From: Delphinapterus leucas
Taxonomy: Eukaryota; Chordata; Mammalia; Artiodactyla; Monodontidae
Direction of reading: 5' to 3'
Assembly (NCBI RefSeq): GCF_002288925.2
Contig: NW_022098050.1
Coordinates: forward strand, 10,432,973-10,496,972
Length of the DNA stretch: 64,000 nt
In this document: positions 32,639-42,079 of the stretch, one piece after another
Layout of the letters: every line of letters begins with the position of its first letter
How positions within the stretch are numbered: position 1 is the first letter of the stretch
Program-made: the position numbers and the translations under genes
The notes under the pieces: model-generated
The model's database searches: none
Told to the model about the DNA's origin: nothing
Seen by the model: only the letters and a program-made list of their open reading frames with translations

Positions 32639-33155
32639 TGAAGGGGATCAGAATATGACACCCCAAATTATGCCACTTTGGCATAAGGATTATTTTGAAC
32701 TGAAGACAATTGAGAAAAAGCAATCACAAGAAGAGTTCTCTCACAAGTTTCCCTTGTGAACATGTCCCCCTTTCCCATACCAGGAAGAGGACAAAAACAC
32801 ATCACTGAGACAGAGAAGGTACCAAGATGAGTCTGCATAAGCAAACCTGTTAAATAGCCTTTGTCCACCATTAATTTCCCCCACATATTTCCTAGTCACC
32901 TTCCTACATTTTATTGCCCCTGAAAGCCCAAACCCCCTTTCCTTTACCTAGTCACAGTTTATCACCCTTTGTTAAAATGGTATATAAGCACTCAAGCTTG
33001 ATAAATTTTGGGGGATTTCACTTCTTTTCTGTGAAGCCCCCATGAATGAAAAACATATTAACATCAATTTCTCCTGTGAATCTATTGTTTGTCACTTTAT
33101 TCGCAGGTCCCAGCTATAGAACAGAAGAGGAGAGAGTAAAAGTTTTTCTCCCCTA
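32639..33155 (+). mobile_element. Solo ERV LTR (inverted pair, copy 2)
   Basis: It starts TGAAGGGGATCAG and carries 'ccactttggcataaggattattttgaactg', 'tttcctagtcaccttcc' and 'gtatataagcactcaagcttgataaatttt', a plausible TATA region. It ends near 'gtttttctcccct'. It is clearly the same family as 31625-32144 (opposite orientation) and 40132-40687. Confidence 0.78.
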
Positions 33156-33205
33156 AATTACTGTCTGTCTCACTGTCTGTCTAGTTGATAAATATGTGTT
33201 GACTG

Positions 33206-33432
33206 GGACTTTCATGGTGGTCCAGTGGTTAAGACTTCACGCTCTCAATGCAGAGAGCCTAGGTTCAATCCCTGGTCAGGGAACTAGATCCCACATGCTG
33301 CAACTAAGAGTTCGCATGCCACAACTAAAGATCCCACATGCCACAATGAAGATCCCACATGCGGCAACAAAAATACCACGTGCCACAACTAAGAACTGAC
33401 GCAGCCAAATAAATAAATTAAATATTTTTTAA
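33206..33432 (+). mobile_element. CHR-type SINE with TSD
   Basis: 'ggactttcatggtggtccag' head, 'ggttcaatccctggtcagg' B-box region, a body of repeated 'catgccacaactaa' modules and an (aaataa)n tail. The imperfect 16-bp duplication aaatatgtgttgactg at 33190-33205 and aaatatgtatcgactg at 33433-33448 flanks it. Confidence 0.94.
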
Positions 33433-33448
33433 AAATATGTATCGACTG

Positions 33449-35279
33449 ACAGACTGCCAGGAGAGTCTACATGTACCAGAGCCTGTGACAGGTAAGAGCT
33501 CTCAGCTCAGAGGCAGCTGTGCCATGCTCATATGACAGAGCTTGGCAGCAAGTCTTAATGATTAGCCACAAAAGGAAAGTGCAAAGGGGCACAGTTTCTC
33601 TTTAGAGAGCTCCAAGATACCATCAATCTCTGTCCCAGCCTAGGGAAATCTGGAAAAAAAAAGTGCCTCAAGCACTAAGGAATGGGGAATGCAGGGGCAA
33701 AGTGGGTAATGAGTCAGAAAGGAATGTCTGCTAACCCACACTCACATACCTGCATGCCTATGTGAAGACAGCCCTGCATAAATTCTTTTACCCATACCAT
33801 GTACTTCTGAGGGCATTTTTCCACGTGAGAATCTGCCCTGTGCTTTACAGAACAGTAAGTAGGTCACTTATTTGCTTTCGGATGTAACTCTGCAGAAGTG
33901 TGTTGTCACTGTGATATCTTTTTTTCTCTCATGCTTTCTCAGTATCACCAGCCTTGGCGTTCTTCGTTAGATAATAGATTGAAATTCATGCAGTGGCCCG
34001 AAAATCACTGCTCCAGAGGAAAATGGGGGAGGAGGTGGTCAATCAAAGCCTGGGCTAGTGGGTTTGGTGTTTTTGGTTGTTTGTCTTTAAATAAATGAGC
34101 CTAGAACAATATTTCCCAAATTCGAAAACAGATGCTTTTCAGAGTCAATTTCTTATGCAACAATATAAAAATAAGACATTAAATCCAGGAATGAGAAGTA
34201 ATTCTCCAACATGGTTTTGTTTTGAATCTCTACCTCTTCACTTAGATACAGATTTGGGGAAAGAGCTCCATCTAAAGAGCCCATATTTCCATCTGTTACT
34301 TTAGATATCAGGTCAGAGTTAGTACTTTTAGAAAGCTTGACAGATCTCTTTGATGCAACAGGGGGAAAAAGACATACTCTCTAAGCAGTAGAATCCAAGA
34401 TATCCCTGCTCTTTGTCTCCATGATGCAATGGGTCACTTTGGAGACTCTCAGCAAAATAAGCCCAAAATGGCCATCAGGATTAAGACATCTGCTGGCCAA
34501 AACAGCTGCAGAGCAGGTGGGTTCTCCATCCCAAGTTCCCATTCTCCTTGTGATTTCTCTTTAGTGCAAGAGGTGTGACAGAGAGCAAGATGACATGGGC
34601 AAAGCAGCATCTTCGTCATCCTTCTCATCTTGCCAAGGAACAACCCAACCAGGATTCTATGCATTTTTATGTGACAAAGAAATAAAATAAGGTAGAAAAT
34701 TGTGGAAGAGGGAAATCAACTTTGGCCAAAGGTTCTCAAGCCCACCTCAGTCTTTGGTTAAAAAGTACACATACGGTTTTCTGGGGGGGGGGGAGCGCGG
34801 AGACAGGGCAGGGGTTAGAGGTAAGCAGATAGAGGGGACACTTCTCTTAAGGCAATATGTAGAAAGCAAAATTTCTTGCCCTTGTAGAGAAAATTCATAC
34901 TTCAGGGGAAAACTCTTTATTGCCTAAAGCACTTGTTTCCTACAGGAGCTATTCTATAACTCTGTAAGTTGTAGAGAAGGGATAGACATGTGAATTCTGT
35001 CCTGCCTGGTTCAACTTACCTCCTTCATTGTGGGGGGCTGGGGGCGGGGAATGTTTGCCTCCATTTGTAATTCATTTCAACATTCTTTACTCCCTATAAA
35101 TCTGGGCTGCTTCTTTTTTAAATCAGTTATAACACGTGCCTAGTTCCCTCAGTTATTACGAGTAAAATAAAATCTTTAACACATGTTCATTTTTATGTCT
35201 GTATAAGGATCAGGATTTTACCTTTTTTCTAAAAATTGTCTTGGAACACCCTTGTAAGACTTCTTTATTGGGTAGCAGC
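33449..35279. other. Unassigned sequence
   Basis: No repeat was recognised in 1.8 kb. It has a G-run (34780-34793) and a G-rich cluster 'ggggggctgggggcgggg' (35032-35049) that could form a quadruplex. No credible coding frame was seen. Confidence 0.35.
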
Positions 35280-35280
35280 A

Positions 35281-35344
35281 GAAGGAAACGTGGTGGAGCC
35301 CTTCAGGCGGCAGGAGGCTAGCACGGGGTCATCTGATCTACAGG
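35281..35344 (+). other. Possible small exon with consensus donor (weak)
   Basis: A GC-richer patch ends at 'atctacag|gtaagg', an excellent 5' splice-site match. It starts after a weak acceptor ('ttctttattgggtag'). In one frame the patch reads EGNVVEPFRRQEASTGSSDLQ minus its last residue, with no stop; one other frame is also open. At 64 bp this is too short to distinguish from chance. Confidence 0.2.
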
Positions 35345-36590
35345 TAAGGGGAGCGAACTGGCTCTTCTCAGGGGACATGCCCTTTCTCCCCTCTAATCTT
35401 ACAGGTTAATACCACCATCCAAAACATGAATTTAGTCACCTTTCAGGAGAAGGCATCCGTTCCATTTTCGAAGGCATTACTTCTGGCTCCTCTCTCCACT
35501 TGCAGGTTTCTCACGCTCTCGATTTGCAGATCGCTGTGTGGGAGAGCTGCAGCTTCACCCAGTGGGCAGGGCTGGGTTTCTGTTATCCGGCCTGCAACCC
35601 CCTGCGCTCTGCCAACACACAATGATCAGTGGCATTCCTGAAATTCCTGACATAGCAGAGAAGCCAGGCTTGGCCCTGCAAACGCCCTTGAACTGTGGTT
35701 CTGACCCTAATGGGGCATTTATCTTTTATTCACAGCCAGAGGTTAGGACCTATTTATGTAAATCCTCCGCCAAGGGTCAATTCATCTTGACCCCCTGGTT
35801 TTCATTTCTCTAATTGTCTCAGGTATTTTTTAGACCCCTTGGAAACTCTTCATTCAGTGAAAAGCTTCGGGGTCAGTAAGAATTCAGTTACAAAGGGAAG
35901 GGGTGGAGGGCTGGAAGAGTTGAGAAGGCTTCCTTTGAAGTGTTCTAAGAAGCTTTCAGAGGCCACCCAGTTGACAAAGTAAAAACAGCAATGACCTTAT
36001 GCACCCCATTTTATTCACGAAAAGTAAGCTTTCTTGAAATGGTATCCTCACCTAAGAAGTTGCTTAGAGCACACATTGTCCAATTTCAGTTTCCTAGAGC
36101 ACGTATTGTCCAGTCACAGCGGTGGTAAGAGGTTGGGAAAGGAGCTATTAGAATGGAGGGCCTCTGGGCGGGCACTGGCTCCGAAGACAATTGTTCCCAC
36201 TTAATGGGCCCCAGCATCCTCCTAGCTTTGCATTTTAAAAGGAGGCCCCAGAATAGTGAGAAAATACTTTATTCCTAAGAACCGACCCAGGTTACAGGGA
36301 TTTCAGGCCACATGGGAAGCCAGCAGGGGAGATATTTAGAGGTCAACAGGTCTTTGGGGGGCCCTCAAATCATCTTGATTGAGAGCCTTGTACTCTAGCT
36401 TCCAACTCCCAGTAATGAAGACTTTGAGGGAAGGAATCAATTGGAAAGCAGCCCAACTGTTTAACAACCTTGACGGCGAATTTCTCCTTTTCACTAACTG
36501 GATTTTCGCCTTCTGTACTTTAAGCCTGTTGAATTTTTCCATTTTCAATTGAGAGTTGGTGGGCAGAATCTTCTCTTTAAAAAAAAAAAC
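35345..36590. other. Unassigned sequence with CpG-bearing patches
   Basis: No repeat family was recognised. Features seen are an inverted repeat GGGTCAA/TTGACCC at 35774-35793 and a 30-bp-period imperfect tandem pair at 36065-36120 ('tagagcacacattgtcca' then 'tagagcacgtattgtcca'). Frames of 70-90 codons (35426-35813) lack recognised domains. Confidence 0.35.
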
Positions 36591-36813
36591 TTTTTTCTTT
36601 ATTTGCTGTCAACATTTTATTATGAAAAATGTCTAACATACAGGAAAGTTGAACAAATAGTACTGTGAACACCCCATATACCCACAATTTAAATTCAACA
36701 AATGCTGACCTTTTGGTATATTTGCTTTGTCTATATACACACTGTACATACATATTTGCTTTATGTATGTATATACATTTTTTTGCTGGTCTATTTAAAA
36801 GTAAATTGGAGAC
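36591..36813 (-). mobile_element. Old L1M, reverse, segment 1
   Basis: 'caacattttattatgaaaaatgtctaacatacaggaaagttgaacaaatag' and 'tgaacaccccatatacccac' are the complement of an old L1M 3' region. The element continues after the young L1 at 39685, after the LTR nest at 41105, and on to about 41950. Confidence 0.75.
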
Positions 36814-38326
36814 CTAAATGTAAGACAGAATACTATAAAACTCTTAGAGAAAAACATAGGCAGAACACTCTTTGACATAAATCACAGCAAGATCTTTTGG
36901 GATCCACCTCCTAGAGTAATGAAAATAAAAATAAACAAATGGAACCTAATTAAACTCAAAAGCTTTTGCAAGCAAAGGAAACCATAAATGAGATGAAAAG
37001 ACAACCCTCAGAATGGGAGAAAATATTTGCAAACGAAAAACTGACAAAGGATTAATCTCCAAAATACACGAACAGCTCATGCAGCTCAATATCAAAAAAA
37101 CAAACAACCTAATCAAAAAATGGGCAGGAGACCTAAACACACATTTCTCCAAAGAAGACATACAGATGGCCAAGAGGAACATGAAAAGATGCTCAACATC
37201 ACTAGTTATTAAAGAAATGCAAGTCAAAACTACAATAAGGTATAACCTCACACCGATTAGAATAGGCATCATTAGAAAATCTACAAACAATAAATGCTGG
37301 AGAGGGTGTGGAGAAAAGGGAACCCTCCTGCACTGTTGGTGGGAATGTAAATTGATACAGCCACTGTGGAGAACAGTATGGAGGTTCCTTAAAAAACTAA
37401 AAATAAAACTACCATACGACCCAGCAATACCACTACTGGGCATATACACTGAGAAAACCATAATTCAAAAAGACACATGCACCCCAATGTTCATTGCAGC
37501 ACTACTTACAAGAGCCAGGTCATGGAAGCAACCTAAATGTCCATCGACAGACGAATGGATAAAGAAGATGTGGTACATATACACAATGGAATATTAGCCA
37601 CAAAAAGGAACGAAATTGGGTCATTTGTAGAGACGTGGATGGACCTAGAGACTGTCATACAGAGTGAAGTAAGTCAGAAAGAGAAAAACAAATATCATGT
37701 ATTAATGCATATATGTGGAATCTGAAAAAATTGGTATAGACGATCTTATTTACAAAGCAGAAATAGAGACACCGACGTAGAGAATAAACATATGGGTGTC
37801 AAGGGGGAAAGGGGGGTGTGGGATGAATTGGGAGATTGGGATTGACATATATACACTACTGATACTATGTATAAAATAGATAACTAATGAGAACCTACTA
37901 TAGAGCACAGGGAACTCTACTCAGTGCTCTGTGGTGATCTAAATGGGAAGGAAATCCANNNNNNNNNNNNNNNNNNNNNNNNNNNNNNNNNNNNNNNNNN
38001 NNNNNNNNNNNNNNNNNNNNNNNNNNNNNNNNNNNNNNNNNNNNNNNNNNNNNNNNNNAAAGGGGGGGGTGGGATGAATTGGGAGATTGGGATTGACATA
38101 TATACACTACTGATACTATGTATAAAATAGATAACTAATGAGAACCTACTATAGAGCACAGGGAACTCTACTCAGTGCTCTGTGGTGATCTAAATGGGAA
38201 GGAAATCCAAAAAAGAGGGGATATATGTATACATATAGCTGATTCACTTTGCTGTACAGTAGAAACTAACACAACATTGTAAAGCAACTATACTCCAATA
38301 AAAATTTTTAAAAATAAATAAAAAAC
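36814..38326 (+). mobile_element. Young L1 ORF2 end and 3'UTR, module 1
   Basis: It begins in ORF2 ('ctaaatgtaagacagaatactataaaactc') and carries 'ctggagagggtgtggagaaaagggaaccctcctgcactgttggtggg', followed by a 3'UTR and A-rich tail. The frame encoding the ORF2 C-terminus is open from 37013 to 37597 (about 190 codons, including [16 protein letters not shown]). This shows relative youth, but the copy lacks the endonuclease and reverse transcriptase. The perfect 17-bp duplication aaaagtaaattggagac at 36797-36813 and 39685-39701 brackets this module together with module 2. Confidence 0.93.
37959..38058. other. Assembly gap (100 N) between duplicated flanks
   Basis: Exactly 100 N. The 150 bp to its left (37808-37958) and right (38059-38208) are almost identical, from the G-run 'aaagggggg' to 'gggaaggaaatcca'. 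The likely explanation is two contig ends covering the same L1 3'UTR that were not merged. Confidence 0.97.
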
Positions 38327-38598
38327 AAAAAGACAACACACAGAACGGGAGAAAATATTTGCAAATGAAGCAACCAACAAAGGATTAATCTCCAAAATAT
38401 ACAAACAGCTCATGCAGCTCAATTAATCTCCAAAATATACAAACAGTTCATGCAGCTCAATATCAAAAAAAACCAAACAACCCAATCCAAAAATGGGCAG
38501 AAGACCTAAACAGACATTTCTCCAAAGAAGATATACAGATGGCCAACAAGCACATGAAAAGATGCTCAACATCACTAATTATTAGAGAAATGCAAATC
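38327..38598 (+). mobile_element. Young L1 ORF2 end, module 2, left part
   Basis: A second L1 ORF2 module starts 'aaaaagacaacacacagaacgggagaaaatatttgc', corresponding to the same L1 position as 36994-37030 in module 1. It contains a 38-bp tandem duplication (38385-38422 and 38423-38460). It is interrupted by a SINE and resumes at 38816. Confidence 0.9.
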
Positions 38599-38613
38599 AA
38601 AACTACAATGAGG

Positions 38614-38815
38614 GGGCTTCCCTGGTGGCGCAGTGGTTGAGAGCCCGCCTGCCGACGCAGGGGACACAGGTTCATGCCCCGGTCCGGGAAGATTCCACAT
38701 GCCGCGGAGCGGCTGGGCCCGTGAGCCATGGCCGCTGGGCCTGCACTCCGGAGCCTGTGCTCCGCAAAGGGAGAGGCCACAACAGTGAGAGGCCTGCGTA
38801 CCACACAAAAAAAAA
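38614..38815 (+). mobile_element. Cetacean-type young SINE with 15-bp TSD
   Basis: 'ggcttccctggtggcgcagtggttgagagcccgcctgcc', then 'gtgagccatggccgctgggcctgc' and 'gggagaggccacaacagtgagaggcctgcgtacc', then a poly-A tail. The perfect 15-bp duplication aaaactacaatgagg flanks it at 38599-38613 and 38816-38830. This body is the whale-lineage SINE type, and its CpG content and poly-A make it the youngest-looking SINE here. Confidence 0.97.
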
Positions 38816-39684
38816 AAAACTACAATGAGGTATCACCTCACACCAGACAGAATGGCCATCATCAAAAAGTCTACAAACAATAAATGCTGGAGAGGGTGTG
38901 GAGAAAAGGGAACCCTCTTGCACTGTTGGTGGGAATGTAAATTGATACAGCCACTATGGAGAACAGTATGGAGGTTCCTTAAAAAATTAAAAATAGAACT
39001 ACCATGTGACCCAGCAATCCCACTCCTGGGTATATACCCAGAAAAGACAAAAACACTAATTCGAAAAGATACATACACCCCAATATTCATAGCAGCACTA
39101 TTTATAATAGCCAAGACATGGAAGCAACTTAAATGTCCATCAAGAGAGGATGGATAAAGAAGATGTGGTATATATATATATACAATGGAATACTACTCAT
39201 CCATAAAAAAGAATGAAATAATGCCATTTGCAGCAACATGGATGGACCTAGAGAGTATCATACTAAATGAAGTAAGTCAGAAAGAGACAAATACCATATG
39301 ATATCACTTATATGTAGAGTCTAAGAAAATGATACAAATCAACTTATTTACAAAACAGAAACAGACTCACAGACATAGAAAACAAACTTATGGTTACCAA
39401 AGTGGAAAGGGGGTGGGAGAGGGATAAATTAGGAGTTTGACATTAACATACACACACTGCTATATATAAAATAGATAATCAACAAGGACCTACTGTATAG
39501 CACTGGGAACTCTACTGTAATAACCTATATGGGAAAAGAATCTGAAAAGGAATGGATATATGTATAACTGAATCACTTTGCTGTTCACCTGAAGCTAACA
39601 CAATATTGTAAATCAACTATTCTCCAATATAAAATAAAAATTAAATAAAATGATAAAATTCCTAAAAGACTGCATTATAAAAAT
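38816..39684 (+). mobile_element. Young L1 ORF2 end and 3'UTR, module 2, right part
   Basis: It continues collinearly from 38598 with 'caatgaggtatcacctcacaccagacag', 'actgttggtgggaatgtaaattg', 'gcacagggaactctac'-like text ('agcactgggaactctac') and 'aacacaatattgtaaatc', to an A-rich tail before the shared TSD at 39685. Confidence 0.93.
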
Positions 39685-39701
39685 AAAAGTAAATTGGAGA
39701 C

Positions 39702-40084
39702 ATCATGACACTTCACCCCAAACACTTTAGCCTGCATATCCTAATATAAGTTCATTCTCATATATAGCTATCACAGAACGAGCACCCCTAAGAAAATTAA
39801 CAGTAATTCCATAATATCATTTAACTCTTAGAATACCCAGACCATAGTCAAATCACCCCAATTTCCATCATAATGTCTTATAGCAGTTTCTTTTTTAAAC
39901 CAGGATCCAATCACAATTCATACATTTGGTTTCTTTAGTCTTTTTGGAATAGTCCCCCTACTTCTTTTTATAAATGACATTATCTTTTTGAAGAGACTTT
40001 ATAGGAAGTCTCACATTCTGGACTTGTCTGATTATTTCCTTGTGGTGATATTTAACTTGTTCTTCTCTCTCCTAGATTTCCTGT
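39702..40084 (-). mobile_element. Old L1M, reverse, segment 2
   Basis: It continues segment 1 with 'atcatgacacttcaccccaaacactttagcctgcatatcc' and 'ggacttgtctgattatttccttgtggtg', a complement of the same old L1M family also found at 54830-55450. Confidence 0.75.
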
Positions 40085-40131
40085 TGTTATGAGTTGAATT
40101 GTGTCTGTCCCCTGAAATCATATGTTGAAGC
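40085..40131 (+). mobile_element. MLT1 LTR, left part of split copy
   Basis: 'tgttatgagttgaattgtgtctgtcccctgaaatcatatgttgaagc' is the start of an MLT1-type LTR. The copy resumes at 40688 with 'aggccctaacccccagtg', so an LTR inserted between 'ttgaag' and 'ccctaac'. Confidence 0.85.
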
Positions 40132-40687
40132 TGAAGGTGTGCAGAATTTGTCACCTTAAAATCTGCCCCTTTGGCATAAGGATTATTTTTGGTTGATTAT
40201 TTTTTAAGAAAGTGCAGACATAGGAAAAGCTCTGAAAACCAAGTAGAAGTTACTCTTTGTAAGGGACATTTACATTTATAAGGGAGGTCTCCATTTGTAA
40301 GGGTGTCTCCCTCTCTGTACCAGGAAGAGATGATGACTAAATCTCTGGAAACTCTTATCAGTGGAGAAGGCACGGACTCAAATATTCATTAACAACCATA
40401 CCCTTTTTTACTTCATTTTCCTTGTGCTTTTCCTGGTAGCCTACCATAACTGCCTCCCCTGTCCTCCCATCTGTCTTTGTCTTTAGCTGGAGATGGTATT
40501 TAAGGTGGTGGCTTGAGCCACTTGGGGGGATTACTCAGCTTTCCTGGGTCTCTCCCATGTAAATTGGCAGTATACATGTTCTTAAACTTCTGTTTGTTTC
40601 TCTCCTGTTCATCTGTCTTTTTATTACAGGGAGGTCTCAGCCAAGAACCTAGAAAGGTAGAGGGAAATTTATTTTTCCTCCTCTATA
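40132..40687 (+). mobile_element. Solo ERV LTR nested in MLT1
   Basis: Starts TGAAGGTGTGCAG, contains 'ccctttggcataaggattattttt', 'tgtaccaggaagagatgatgac' and 'gatggtatttaaggtgg', and ends 'ttcctcctctata'. Flanking aagc (40128-40131) and aggc (40688-40691) suggest a 4-bp target duplication with one change, which fits class I ERV integration. Same family as the pair at 31.6-33.2 kb. Confidence 0.78.
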
Positions 40688-41104
40688 AGGCCCTAACCCC
40701 CAGTGCTTTAGAATATGACCTTATTTGGAAATAGTGTCGTTGTAGACGTAATTAGTTAGGATGAGGTCATACTGGAGTAGGGTGGGTCCCTAATCCAAAA
40801 TGACTGGTGTCCTTATAAAAGGAAAAATGTGGAGATAGATGTGCACACAGGGACAACACCATGTGAACATGAAGGCAGAGATCAAGGTGATGCTTCTACA
40901 CATCAAGGAAGATGAAAGATTGCCAACAAACCATCAGAAGCTAGGAGAGAGGCATGGAACAGATCCTCACAGCCCTCAGAAGGAACCAACCCTACCCACA
41001 CCTTAATCTCATACTTCCAGTCTCCAGAACTGTGAGATAATAAATTTCTGTTGTTTAAACCACTCAGTTTGTGGTACTGTGTTATGGCAGCCTAGTAAAC
41101 TAGG
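40688..41104 (+). mobile_element. MLT1 LTR, right part of split copy
   Basis: 'gaatatgaccttatttggaaatagtgtcgttgtagacgtaatt', 'gtgtccttataaaaggaa', 'cagtctccagaactgtgagataataaatttctgttgtttaaacc' and 'tatggcagcctagtaaact' complete the MLT1 LTR begun at 40085. Confidence 0.9.
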
Positions 41105-41950
41105 CTATAAACTGGATGTTAGGTCTAGAGGCTTGATTAGATTCAGGTTAAACATTTTTGGCAAGAATGCTACCTAGGTGACACTGTGGTCTTCATATTG
41201 CATCACATCATATTATACCACATAGCCTCAGTCTACCTCACTGTAAGTGGTGTTAACTATGATCACAGGGTTAAGGTCATGACAACCAAGCTAAGTTTTT
41301 CTCTTTGTAATTAAAAAGGAACTTGAGGGGTGATACTTAGATACCACATAAGTATACGGCCTCCATCAATGTCACCCAATTGTTTTAGCATTCCTTAATG
41401 ATCCTTGCCTGAATGGATTATATTCTTGGAAGATGCCAAAATGATGCTACTGTAAAAATTCATTTGCAACTGTTAGCTGGCATTCTTCTATAAAGAAGAA
41501 TCAAAAGGAGACAAACAAGTTTTTCCTTAAAAGTCAGGGTAAACACTTAACTCTTTCCTTTGGTTGCCAATTTTCAGAATAAAGTGTTTGTATAATAGTC
41601 ATCACCAATCACTAATGAGTTTTTTCTCTCATTTGAGTGTCATGATGGACTCATGATACTCATGGTTTTAATTTATTCAATCATCATAAGCAAAGGCATT
41701 CATTATTCCTCTTGATGCTCAACTGTTCCCATTGGTCTTTTGGTGCTTTCTTAATTTCTGGCATAAGAAGCCCCAGCCTCACCTTATATATTGTCTGTAC
41801 CAAGCCAGAAATAAGCCATTTCTCCAAGAAGCACTGTTTCCTTCTATTAGGGAATTTAGAAACCAAGATCTGGTTTCAATGTAAGCTTATTGCTATTGGG
41901 ATGTCATTGCTTCTAGACCAGAGAAGTGAACAGCGCTATGAAATAGATGG
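41105..41950 (-). mobile_element. Old L1M, reverse, segment 3
   Basis: It continues with 'ttgattagattcaggttaaac', 'tatgatcacagggttaaggt', 'tgatccttgcctgaatgg' and 'ccagaaataagccatttctccaagaagcactgtttcc', 'gaaaccaagatctgg', 'gggatgtcattgcttctagacc'. These phrases occur in this order in the reversed old L1M family. Right boundary approximate. Confidence 0.7.
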
Positions 41951-42079
41951 GCCAGCTTCATGGGCAAGCTACCAGGACAGTCACACAGGCACTTGTGCCC
42001 AGAAGGGCCGTGTGCTTGGAATTTAATACTCTGTAATCACTGTCTTCAAATTATTTGCAATTTTATCTTTATATTTGGT

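Noticed and set aside
31625..33155. Complete provirus with two LTRs
   Set aside because: The LTRs are inverted relative to each other, the 490-bp spacer has no gag/pol/env-like sequence, and a provirus needs LTRs in the same direction.
35032..35049. G-quadruplex motif as a regulatory call
   Set aside because: G-runs are present, but there is no promoter context. Mentioned only within the surrounding interval.
37013..37597. 194-codon open frame that looks like a gene
   Set aside because: It is the C-terminal part of L1 ORF2 in a 5'-truncated L1, lacking catalytic domains. Annotated as a mobile element rather than a gene.
37808..38208. Genuine tandem duplication of the L1 3'UTR
   Set aside because: Near-identity of the two blocks and the 100-N gap between them make unmerged contig ends more likely. 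Reported as a probable artefact.
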